The notes under the pieces: model-generated
Databases searched by the model: none
What the model was told of the DNA's origin: nothing
What the model saw: only the letters and a program-made list of their open reading frames with translations
Made by a program: the position numbers and the translations under genes
Part shown: piece by piece, positions 1 through 6,543 of the stretch
Layout of the letters: each line of letters starts with the position of its first letter
Position numbering within the stretch: the stretch's first letter is position 1
NCBI GenBank assembly: GCA_937872165.1
Contig: CALMOR010000025.1
Coordinates: 9,254-19,728, forward strand
From: an uncultured Burkholderiales bacterium
GTDB lineage: Bacteria > Pseudomonadota > Gammaproteobacteria > Burkholderiales > Burkholderiaceae_D
DNA: 10,475 bases
Direction of reading: 5' to 3'

Positions 1-891
1 CGATAGCGCGAGCGCGGCGTCGGGCGGCAGGCCGACCAGCGGCGCGAGCAGCAGATAACCGCCTTCCTGCACGCCGAGCGACCCCGGGATCGCGAAGGCG
101 GCGCCGCGGATCGCCTGGCCGACGCTCTCGAGCAGCAGCGCCTCGGACCAGCCGACCGGATGGCCGATGAACTGCAGCACGAGCCATACCTCGCCGGTAC
201 CGACGATCCAGGCGACGGCGCTGAGAGCGAACGTGAGGAAGACCTTTCGTCGATCGCGGTAGAGCTCTCGCACCGCGACGTCGATGGCGTCGGCTTCGTC
301 GGTGAGACCCGACCAGCGTCGTTGACCGAAGGTGGTCGAGGCCATCCGCAACAGCTTGCCGAAGAGGCCGTGCCGCTGCAGCCACTGGAAAGAGACGAGG
401 CAGGTCGCGAGCAGCGCGGTCGCGATCAGGATCGGACCGAGCAGGTCCGCGAGCGAGCCGCGATGCGCATGGGCCGCGAACGAAGCGAGTCCGCAGAGCG
501 CGAACAGGATCTGCGCGAGCGACTGCATCGTGGTGCTGACCGTGACGATCGCGGCGGCGTCGCGCATCGGCACGCCGTGCTGCGCGAGGCGCCGGACCAT
601 CAGCACCGGCCCGCCGATCTGGCCGGCCGGCAGCAGGCTGTTGACCGACTCGCCGACCCAGCGCGCGAAGAGACAGCTGCGCCAGCCACCGCGCGCATCG
701 CCGCGATCGAACAGCACGACGATGGCGCCCGCGTCGATCACGAGCGGCAGCAGATGGAACAGCGCGACCACCAGCAGGCCCCAGCCCGCGACCGAGAGCG
801 TCGACGCGACCGAGCCGAAACCCTGCCATGCGAGCAACGCGACGAAGAGAGCCGCACCGATCGACAGGAGCGCCATCGCGGTCCGCGTCAT
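1..891 (-). CDS. hpnL: HpnL-like hopanoid-associated integral membrane protein (3' end outside window)
   Basis: This is an inner-membrane protein of the HpnL family, related to the transmembrane half of lysylphosphatidylglycerol synthases. Its biochemical role is not established; a part in hopanoid transport or modification has been suggested from context. Reading leftwards, 297 codons are open to the window edge. Since the family is usually about 320-340 residues, some 30-40 C-terminal residues are probably missing. Family signatures are visible: GESVNSLLPAGQIGG at residues 80-94, and FAIPGSLGVQEGGY at about 266-279. Hydrophobic segments occur near residues 6-22, 36-60, 115-135 and 140-155, with more after 200. 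The start is the ATG that overlaps the stop of the upstream oxygenase gene (ATGA), which implies translational coupling. It is the last visible gene of the leftward hpnN operon. The family call is firm and the function is not. Confidence 0.88.
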   Translation of the reverse strand, partial: MTRTAMALLSIGAALFVALLAWQGFGSVASTLSVAGWGLLVVALFHLLPLVIDAGAIVVLFDRGDARGGWRSCLFARWVGESVNSLLPAGQIGGPVLMVRRLAQHGVPMRDAAAIVTVSTTMQSLAQILFALCGLASFAAHAHRGSLADLLGPILIATALLATCLVSFQWLQRHGLFGKLLRMASTTFGQRRWSGLTDEADAIDVAVRELYRDRRKVFLTFALSAVAWIVGTGEVWLVLQFIGHPVGWSEALLLESVGQAIRGAAFAIPGSLGVQEGGYLLLAPLVGLPPDAALALS

Positions 892-1646
892 GCCGCGCGA
901 CCCTGGCCCTTGCGACCTCGCAGCAACTGACGGAAGCCGAAGTAAGCGAAGGCGTCCTTCAGATTCGACAGCAGTCGACGGCCCGGCCGCATGCCGGGAT
1001 CGGTGACGTACTCGAAGGTCAGGGAAACGCGCATCTCGTCGGGACCGAGCGGGGTGATGCGGTGGCGCAGCTTGTCGCCGTCGAAGAAGACGAGGCCACC
1101 GGGCGGGATGCGGACGCTGCCGGGCACGGGCGCGACGCCTTCCTCGCGCGTGTGCAGTTCGTAGTCCAGTCGACACGACGACCGGTCCATTACACCGAGC
1201 AGCAACGTGTAGCGGCGGCCCTCGTAGTACGAGGTGTCGTAGTGCCAGCCGATGTGGTCGCCCGGACGCGTGTAGTAATAGAGCGCGTACGCGTGCGGAT
1301 CGTCGGGCGGACAGATCTGCAACCGTTCACCGCACAGGTTCTCGAGCAGTGCGATCAGCGGCTTCGACCGATACAGCGCCGCGATCGTCGGCGCCAGGCG
1401 ATCGATGGTGTGACGACTGACGCTGCCGCCCTTCTTGTGCCCGGGCAGGTAGTTGCGATTGACCTCGGGCAGCAGGGCGTCCGCGTCTTCGACGAGTCGC
1501 CGCGTCACGTCCGGCGGCAGCACCGGCTCGAGCGAGACGAAGGCGCCCTGTCGCATGAACGCCGCCCGCAGGGCCGCGCCATCGAGCGACGCCACGCCGG
1601 CCCCGACCGATGCGTCGATCTCGGGCGAGGTCGCGGCGCGTGCCAC
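888..1646 (-). CDS. 2-oxoglutarate/Fe(II)-dependent dioxygenase family protein in hopanoid operon
   Basis: This is a probable soluble non-heme iron oxygenase of the 2OG-Fe(II)/prolyl-hydroxylase-like superfamily, about 252 residues from the chosen start. The facial triad is visible: H135-x-D137 in GWHYDTSYYEG, and the distal H195 in DKLRHRITPLG. R206 in MRVSLTFEY is placed to bind the 2OG carboxylate. A conserved-looking block, NRNYLPGHKKGGSVSRH, lies at residues 63-79. The substrate is unknown. Position between a CDP-alcohol phosphatidyltransferase and hpnL suggests hydroxylation of a lipid or hopanoid, but this is inference. The start is uncertain: GTG at 1646 is used here. GTG at 1595 (235 aa, GGGG shortly upstream), ATG at 1556 (222 aa) and a TTG overlapping the upstream stop near 1732 are alternatives, and all keep the catalytic core. 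The stop overlaps the hpnL start by 4 bases. Confidence 0.85.
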   Translation of the reverse strand: MARAATSPEIDASVGAGVASLDGAALRAAFMRQGAFVSLEPVLPPDVTRRLVEDADALLPEVNRNYLPGHKKGGSVSRHTIDRLAPTIAALYRSKPLIALLENLCGERLQICPPDDPHAYALYYYTRPGDHIGWHYDTSYYEGRRYTLLLGVMDRSSCRLDYELHTREEGVAPVPGSVRIPPGGLVFFDGDKLRHRITPLGPDEMRVSLTFEYVTDPGMRPGRRLLSNLKDAFAYFGFRQLLRGRKGQGRAA

Positions 1647-1726
1647 GGAGAGCGAAGCCTGACCGTCGCGTCCGCGCTCGTCGTCGATGCGCGCGTCGTC
1701 GACCCGCGCGTTCCCGGTCCGCGCGA

Positions 1727-2389
1727 TCAAAGCGAACCTTCCGACGCGGTCAGCTTCGTCGCATCGAGCGGTCGTTTCACGGTCCGCCACCAGTCGAGCG
1801 CCACCCACAGCGCGAACAGCGGCGCGCAGATCGCCGCCGTCACGACGAAGGGGCCCGAGGTGCCGGTCAGCGTCACGAGCGGCAGCAGGTAGAGCACGTC
1901 CTCGGTCTCGAAGCCGGCGACGAACGATTGCCGCGTGCCGGCCTTGCCCGCCTGCGACTCGATGCGCATGCGCATGAAGAAGATCAGGGCGACGGTCAGG
2001 CCCGCTCCGACGCCGAGCAGCGTCGACGACAGGCCGACGACCGCCCCGTTGGTCTCGACGCCCACGCCGATGCAGGCGAACAGCAGCACCGTGATGACCG
2101 CGTCGCTCGCGAGGTCGTAGAGATGACCGATGCGACTGGTCCTGCCGCTGATGCGGGCGAGTTCGCCGTCGGTGTGATCGACGAAGTTCGACAGCACGAT
2201 CAGGAACGCGCCCGCATTGCTCCACGCGTAGCTGCCGCGCGCGAGGCAGGCCACGCCCGCGAGGCCGACGGCCAGGCGCAGCGTCGTCAGGTGGTTGGGC
2301 GTCACGCGCGTGTCGACGAGCGGCGTGACGAGGCGTCGGGCGAGGCGCCCGTCCCAGGTCCGCGGTGGCGCGACGGCGGTCTTGATCAT
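1727..2389 (-). CDS. CDP-alcohol phosphatidyltransferase family membrane enzyme
   Basis: This is a membrane enzyme that would transfer a phospho-alkyl group from a CDP-activated lipid or alcohol onto an acceptor alcohol, releasing CMP, as in phosphatidylglycerophosphate or phosphatidylinositol-phosphate synthases. The full CDP-OH-P signature D-x2-DG-x2-AR-x8-G-x3-D-x3-D is intact. It begins with DHTDGELAR at residues 71-79 and continues through G88, D92 and D96. An N-terminal block TRVTPNHLTTLRL at 27-39 precedes the first membrane span, as in many family members. About six hydrophobic segments follow. The product is 220 aa from ATG at 2389. Another ATG at 2443 would add 18 residues, but they resemble nothing recognisable. 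The gene lies 68 bp downstream of hpnN and about 80 bp before the oxygenase. The donor and acceptor cannot be read from the sequence. A generic phospholipid head-group enzyme or a hopanoid-specific one are both possible. Confidence 0.88.
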   Translation of the reverse strand: MIKTAVAPPRTWDGRLARRLVTPLVDTRVTPNHLTTLRLAVGLAGVACLARGSYAWSNAGAFLIVLSNFVDHTDGELARISGRTSRIGHLYDLASDAVITVLLFACIGVGVETNGAVVGLSSTLLGVGAGLTVALIFFMRMRIESQAGKAGTRQSFVAGFETEDVLYLLPLVTLTGTSGPFVVTAAICAPLFALWVALDWWRTVKRPLDATKLTASEGSL

Positions 2390-2457
2390 CTTCCGGGAGG
2401 TCGGTCGAAAAAGGCAGCAAACATATACGGAATCGACGGCCATTGCACCGGATTCCT

Positions 2458-5133
2458 TCAACGGCTCTCGGGCCCCGGCGGGAGCGGAGGCGGCCCCAGC
2501 AACGCCGGAAGGGCCAGCAGCGCGGCCGCGAGCGTGCAGGCCAGCGACAGCGCGAGCAGCTTGCCCATGCTCGCCGTCCCCGGATGGCTCGACAGCCAGA
2601 GGCTGCCGAACGCGGTCGCCGTCGTCAGCGCGCTGAAGATCACGGCACGCGCGAGACTGGTCTGCAACAGGTCGCGCACGCCGCGCCGCCACGCGATCAC
2701 GAAGTAGATGTTGAACGCGACGCCGATGCCGAACAGCAACGGCAGCGCGATGATGTTCTCGTAGTTGAGCGGAATGTCGAGCACGACGCAGAGGCCGAGC
2801 GTGACGAGCCCGCCGAGCAGCAGAGACGCCATCGTGACCAGCACGTCGCGCGCGTTGCGCAGCACGACGACGAGCAGCACCGCGATCGCGACGAGCGCCC
2901 AGATGCCGGCCTGGATGAAGGCGTGGACGATGGTCGTCGCCGATTCCTGGATCGAGATCGGCGCGCCGGTCGCCTGCGGCGCGACGGTGCGGACCGCCGC
3001 TATGAAGCGGCGCAGCCGGTCGTCCTCGGCGACCTCCGCTCGCCGCGAGCGGTCCTTCGTCGCCACGTCGCGCGGATAGACCTCGAGGCGGGCGCGGCCG
3101 TCGCTCGCGATCCAGTCACCGCGCAGTTCTGTCGGGATCGATGCGAGCGTGACCGGCTCGGCCTGCAGCAGCGAACGCAGTTGCGCGAGCGTGGCCTCGA
3201 GGCCGGGCACGAGCGCTTCGTCGAGGAGGCGGCGCCGTGCGGGCGGCCCGTCGCCGATGGCGTCGAGCGCGGTCGCCACGCGGTTCGCGTCGGCGGCCGC
3301 GACGTTCGTCGGGTCGCTCGTCGCGGCCTTGCGCAATGCGACCGCGGCGGCCTTCATGGCCACGACGTTCTCCGCATCGCTCGGCGCCGGCTTCGTCCCG
3401 GCCGGATTGAGCGTCGGGTCGAGCAGCAACGCCGCGTCGCCGACGATCGCGAGCTTCGCGTCCTGGTCGGCGGGCACGAAGCTGGCCAGCGAAAGGACCT
3501 GGGAGACCTCGGGCAGCGCCGACAGCCTGCGACCCAGGGCGACGGCCTCGTCGAGCGTCGGCTGCAGCACGTCGATGGTGTTCGGCGTGGTCCGAGGGTC
3601 GCGCGACAGATCGAGGACGGTGGCCACGGCTTCGCTCGACGGGCTGCGCAGATGCAGCGGATTGAAGTCGAAGCGCAGGAACGGCAGCGATGCGAGGCTG
3701 GCGAGCGCGACGATGCCTGCGGCGATCAGCACGGCCCGGCGACGGACCGCGAGGAAGCGGTCGATCGGCGCGAGCCCCGGAAAGCCCATGCCGTCGGCCA
3801 GGCCGCCGACGCGGGCGAGCTCGAGCAAGGCCGGCAGCAACGTGACGCTCGACGCGAAGGCGATGACCATGCCGAAGCCGGCGATGACGCCGAGCTCCGA
3901 GACCCCGCGATAGTCGGTGGGCTCGAACGCGAAGAAGCCCGAAGCGATCGCGACGGCCGCGAGCGCGAGCGCCGCCCCGACCTCGAGGGCCGCCTTGCGC
4001 AAGGCCGTGACGCGGTCGCTCTCGAAGCGGGCGTTGGCGCGGAACGACACCGCGTACTGGATGCCGAAGTCGACGCCGAGACCGACGAAGAGCACAGCGA
4101 ACGCGACCGAGATCAGGTTGAGCGCGCCGTAGATGCGGATGCCGATCGCGGCCGTCAGCAGCAGGCCGACGACGAGGCTCGCGACGATCGCCAGCGTGGC
4201 CCGGATCGATCGCACCGCGAACCACAGCATCACCAGCAACGCGGCCACCATCACCGCCGCGTTGCGGACCGCATGGTCCTCGAGCGTGACGAACTCCTCG
4301 TCGGCCATCGGCACGCTGCCGGTCAGGCGCACGCGGACGCCGTGCGCCTCGTCCAGTCCGGCTTCGCGCGCGGTCTGGCGAATCAGGGTCGTCGCGCGCT
4401 CGCCGGGCTGCAGCGCGCTGTAATCCAGCACCGGCTGCGCGAGCACGAAGCGTCGCAGCTCGCGCGAACTCGCGGGACGGTTGCCGAGCAGCGTGCGCCA
4501 CGACAACGCCTGCGGCCGATTGGCTTCGACGCTCTCGAGCGTCGTCGCGAGGCCCGCGAGCCCGGGCTTGAGGACGTCGAGCGTGGCCTGCTTGCGGTCG
4601 ACGCCTTCTAGCACGAGCTGCAACGTGCTCATCAGTCCACGCACGCTCGGATCCACCGCGAGCGTGCCCAGGACCGGCTGCGCGCCGACCAGTTGATCGA
4701 TGGTCTTCGACAGCTCGTCGGTGCCGAGAAACAGCAGCCCGTTCCTGTCGAAGAAGGGTCCGCCGTCGGGACGACGCACGCGACGCAGCAGGTCGCCGTG
4801 CGCGCGGAGTCGCTCGGCGAGTCGGGCGCTGGCACGCTCGGCGACCTCCGGCGTCGCGCCGTCGACGACGATCGCGATCAGATCGGTCTTCTCGGGGAAG
4901 GCGGCATCGAAGGCCGCGCTGCGCTGCCGCCACGGCACGTCCGCCGCGATCAGCTTGCCGTTGTCGGTATCGATCGCGATGTGACTGACCGCATAGATCG
5001 CGGCCGCGGTCGCGAGCAGGCCGGCGACGACGACCACCGGCCAGGGGTGGCGCGCACAGGCGCTCGCGGCGCCGACGATCCAGCGTCGCAGGAGGCCGAT
5101 GCGTTGGTCGCTCGAAGGGCCGCGTTCGGGCAT
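2458..5133 (-). CDS. hpnN: HpnN, RND/MMPL-family hopanoid transporter
   Basis: This is an inner-membrane RND-superfamily (MMPL-type) exporter. The HpnN family moves hopanoids from the cytoplasmic membrane to the outer membrane. The protein is 891 aa, the usual size, with the duplicated RND plan. TM1 is near residues 30-50, followed by a periplasmic domain to about 285 and a first membrane bundle at about 290-450. A second periplasmic domain and a second bundle at about 725-880 follow. The first bundle holds GLGVDFGIQYAVSFR near residues 351-365, with a membrane-embedded Asp. The matching site in the second bundle, GIGVAFNIYFVIAWR near 802-816, has Ala at that position; this second motif is characteristic of HpnN. 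ATG at 5133 is chosen. A TTG at 5145 adds four residues (MSPA) and has a GGA about 9 bases upstream, so it cannot be excluded. It is the first gene of the leftward operon and divergent from ispH. Confidence 0.93.
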   Translation of the reverse strand: MPERGPSSDQRIGLLRRWIVGAASACARHPWPVVVVAGLLATAAAIYAVSHIAIDTDNGKLIAADVPWRQRSAAFDAAFPEKTDLIAIVVDGATPEVAERASARLAERLRAHGDLLRRVRRPDGGPFFDRNGLLFLGTDELSKTIDQLVGAQPVLGTLAVDPSVRGLMSTLQLVLEGVDRKQATLDVLKPGLAGLATTLESVEANRPQALSWRTLLGNRPASSRELRRFVLAQPVLDYSALQPGERATTLIRQTAREAGLDEAHGVRVRLTGSVPMADEEFVTLEDHAVRNAAVMVAALLVMLWFAVRSIRATLAIVASLVVGLLLTAAIGIRIYGALNLISVAFAVLFVGLGVDFGIQYAVSFRANARFESDRVTALRKAALEVGAALALAAVAIASGFFAFEPTDYRGVSELGVIAGFGMVIAFASSVTLLPALLELARVGGLADGMGFPGLAPIDRFLAVRRRAVLIAAGIVALASLASLPFLRFDFNPLHLRSPSSEAVATVLDLSRDPRTTPNTIDVLQPTLDEAVALGRRLSALPEVSQVLSLASFVPADQDAKLAIVGDAALLLDPTLNPAGTKPAPSDAENVVAMKAAAVALRKAATSDPTNVAAADANRVATALDAIGDGPPARRRLLDEALVPGLEATLAQLRSLLQAEPVTLASIPTELRGDWIASDGRARLEVYPRDVATKDRSRRAEVAEDDRLRRFIAAVRTVAPQATGAPISIQESATTIVHAFIQAGIWALVAIAVLLVVVLRNARDVLVTMASLLLGGLVTLGLCVVLDIPLNYENIIALPLLFGIGVAFNIYFVIAWRRGVRDLLQTSLARAVIFSALTTATAFGSLWLSSHPGTASMGKLLALSLACTLAAALLALPALLGPPPLPPGPESR

Positions 5134-5376
5134 GGCAGGGGACAAGCGGATTCCAATCGATCAAGGTGCGTCGGGAAGGTCGCGCCGGGGCCTTTTCGTG
5201 CGCAGCCGTAATCGAACGAGGCTTCGCGCGACTTCGATGGAGGCCCGGACGGTCCGGTCGCACGCGACGTGCCGCTCGACCTCGCGTTCCGCGACATCGG
5301 CGCGGCGGCATGATAAGGGACAAGGTCGCGGACGTCGCGCCGCGGGTCCGCTCGCGCGCTGCGTCGCGGGGCGGCA

Positions 5377-5406
5377 TTGGCATGGATTTCGGACCGCGGT
5401 TATGCT
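5377..5406 (+). promoter_or_regulatory. Candidate sigma-70 promoter for ispH
   Basis: The -35 box is TTGGCA (5377-5382, five of six consensus bases) and the -10 box is TATGCT (5401-5406, four of six), with an 18-bp spacer. Transcription would begin near 5412-5414, giving a leader of roughly 30 nt before the ispH ATG. The spacer ends in an 8-bp perfect palindrome, ACCGCGGT (5393-5400), that could bind a regulator. This is a by-eye match only. Confidence 0.4.
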
Positions 5407-5433
5407 CCGGCCCGGGTCCGATGCGACAAAAGT

Positions 5434-5437
5434 GAGG
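5434..5437 (+). promoter_or_regulatory. Ribosome binding site that sets the ispH start
   Basis: GAGG lies six bases before the ATG at 5444. It supports that start over the in-frame upstream codons, from which the frame stays open back to about 5099 by chance of composition. Confidence 0.6.
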
Positions 5438-5443
5438 CTAAAC

Positions 5444-6418
5444 ATGCAGGTGGTCCTTGCAGAGCCACGCGGCTTCTGCGCCGGTGTGGTCCGTGCAATC
5501 GAGATCGTCGAACGCGCCCTCGAGAAGTTCGGGGCCCCGGTCTACGTCCGTCACGAGATCGTTCACAACCGGCACGTGGTGCAAGCGCTGCGATCGAAGG
5601 GAGCCCGCTTCGTCGACGAGGTCGACCAGATTCCCGTCGGCGCCGTCACCGTCTTCAGCGCGCACGGCGTCTCGATGGCCGTCGAGCAGCAGGCCAGGGC
5701 CCGCCACCTGCCGATCCTCGACGCGACCTGTCCACTGGTCGGCAAGGTCCATGTCCAGGCGCGGCGCTTCGTCGCGGAGGGGCGCGCGCTGGTCCTCATC
5801 GGGCATGCCGGTCATGCGGAAGTCGAAGGCACGATGGGCCAGGTCACGGGCACCGTCTTCCTCGTGCAGAGCGCCGTCGACGTCGCGGACCTGCCGATCG
5901 CGCGCGACACCGCGGTCGCGTACGTGACGCAGACCACGCTCAGCGTCGAGGACACGCGCGCGACGATCGAAGCGTTGAAGGCGCGCTTCGCCGACCTGGT
6001 CGGGCCCGAGACCAACGACATCTGCTATGCCACGCAGAACCGCCAGTCGGCCTTGCGCCAGCTCGCGCGACAGGTCGACGTGATCCTGGTCGTCGGCGCC
6101 AGGAACAGCTCCAATTCCAACCGGCTCGCGGAGATCGGTCTCGAGGAAGGCGTTCCCAGCTACCTGCTCGCCGACGGCGACGAGCTCGATCCGGACTGGG
6201 TACGCGGTCGCAAGGTCGTCGGCATCACGGCCGGAGCGTCGGCGCCCGAGGCGCAGGTCCAGGACGTGATCGCCGCGCTGCGTCGGCTCGGTCCGGTCGA
6301 TCTGTCGACCTTGCCGGGCCTGCAGGAGAAGGTCGAATTCCGGCTTCCAGCGGAACTCGTCGGCGACGGCGGCGCTCCGTCCCTCTCCCGGCCGCGTTCG
6401 CTTTCGCATTCGCTGTGA
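5444..6418 (+). CDS. ispH: 4-hydroxy-3-methylbut-2-enyl diphosphate reductase (IspH)
   Basis: IspH is the cytoplasmic [4Fe-4S] enzyme of the last MEP-pathway step, reducing HMBPP to IPP and DMAPP, the C5 units for squalene and hopanoids. The product is 324 aa, close to the usual 310-320. The three cluster cysteines are C12 (PRGFCAGV), C96 (DATCPLVGKVH) and C194 (NDICYATQNRQ). Active-site residues are also present: H41 (EIVHNRHVV), H74 (FSAHGVS), H124 and E126 (HAGHAEVEGT), T165 (TQTTLS) and the diphosphate-binding NSSNSNRL at 221-228. The start is fixed by a GAGG Shine-Dalgarno and by homology beginning at MQVVLAEPRGFCAG. The C-terminal tail, roughly the last 20 residues, is low in complexity and ends SLSHSL. 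It is divergent from hpnN and followed after 125 bp by hpnH. Placement inside the hopanoid locus suggests it serves this pathway, perhaps as a second copy; that is inference. Confidence 0.96.
   Translation: MQVVLAEPRGFCAGVVRAIEIVERALEKFGAPVYVRHEIVHNRHVVQALRSKGARFVDEVDQIPVGAVTVFSAHGVSMAVEQQARARHLPILDATCPLVGKVHVQARRFVAEGRALVLIGHAGHAEVEGTMGQVTGTVFLVQSAVDVADLPIARDTAVAYVTQTTLSVEDTRATIEALKARFADLVGPETNDICYATQNRQSALRQLARQVDVILVVGARNSSNSNRLAEIGLEEGVPSYLLADGDELDPDWVRGRKVVGITAGASAPEAQVQDVIAALRRLGPVDLSTLPGLQEKVEFRLPAELVGDGGAPSLSRPRSLSHSL
6397..6414 (+). repeat. Three tandem TTCGC(T/A) hexamers at the 3' end of ispH
   Basis: TTCGCT-TTCGCA-TTCGCT lies just before the ispH stop codon and encodes part of the SLSHSL tail. 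The hexamers match except for one base. It may be a chance or slippage product. Confidence 0.45.
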
Positions 6419-6422
6419 TAAT
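6415..6422 (+). promoter_or_regulatory. Weak candidate -10 element overlapping the ispH stop
   Basis: GTGATAAT spans the ispH stop TGA (6416-6418). GATAAT (6417-6422) matches five of six -10 bases and is preceded by TGT, so it reads as an extended -10 (TG-n-GATAAT). No good -35 box is seen 16-18 bp upstream. If used, it would give hpnH its own transcript with a leader of about 115 nt. Confidence 0.25.
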
Positions 6423-6450
6423 CCGGCTGCGCGAGCGGGCGCGCCCGGTA

Positions 6451-6507
6451 GTCGACCGAGCATCAGTGGACTGAACGTCGCCGACGGAATCCCGTCGACC
6501 GAACATC
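6451..6507 (+). repeat. Direct repeat pair and hairpin in the hpnH leader
   Basis: GTCGACCGAGCATC (6451-6464) recurs as GTCGACCGAACATC (6494-6507), 13 of 14 bases identical with starts 43 bp apart, about four helical turns. A perfect 6-bp stem with a 4-nt loop, CGACGG-AATC-CCGTCG (6482-6497), overlaps the second copy. The arrangement could be paired operator sites or a leader-RNA structure for hpnH. The function is unproven. Confidence 0.4.
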
Positions 6508-6543
6508 CGCACCGAATCCTCTTCCAGCAGGGCAATCAGAACC

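Larger units (their letters stand above)
5134..5443. promoter_or_regulatory. Divergent intergenic region hpnN / ispH
   Basis: These 310 bp between the start codons of hpnN (leftward) and ispH (rightward) hold no convincing gene; short open frames here look like shadows of high-GC sequence. A recognisable promoter for ispH lies at its right end (listed separately). A near-perfect inverted repeat, CCGGAC-G-GTCCGG, sits at 5245-5257 near the middle and could be an operator. The core GGGACAAG occurs twice (within 5139-5146 and 5317-5324). No clear sigma-70 promoter was found for hpnN; TATCAT on the minus strand near 5310-5316 lacks a -35 partner. Confidence 0.5.

Noticed and set aside
160..930. 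256-codon plus-strand frame at the left edge
   Set aside because: It is antisense to hpnL, whose family motifs are clear; the translation is Arg/Glu/Asp-rich without similarity.
1647..2420. Upstream part of the 510-codon frame ahead of the 2OG oxygenase
   Set aside because: Upstream of about 1730 this frame overlaps the phosphatidyltransferase gene and is Arg/Asp-rich; only the part after about 1646 looks like oxygenase.
2390..2457. AT-richer patch (TATATG on the minus strand) between hpnN and the phosphatidyltransferase gene as an internal promoter or terminator
   Set aside because: No matching -35 box and no stem before the T-run; the genes are close enough to be co-transcribed.
1727..2692. 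Longer version of the CDP-alcohol phosphatidyltransferase starting at 2692
   Set aside because: The extra N-terminal 101 residues overlap the hpnN 3' end in another frame and have shadow composition. The family N-terminus fits the ATG at 2389.
2443..4611. 722-codon open frame on the plus strand opposite hpnN
   Set aside because: The product is dominated by Arg, Asp, Glu, Gln and Ala with no recognisable fold. It mirrors hpnN codon positions in GC-rich DNA, where long antisense frames are common.
5305..5320. TATCAT on the minus strand as a -10 box for hpnN
   Set aside because: No -35 box at 16-19 bp and it would give a leader of some 170 nt; too weak to call.
5099..5443. In-frame N-terminal extension of ispH back to 5099
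   Set aside because: IspH homology begins at MQVVLAEPRGF. GAGG precedes that ATG, and the extension would overlap the hpnN start on the other strand.
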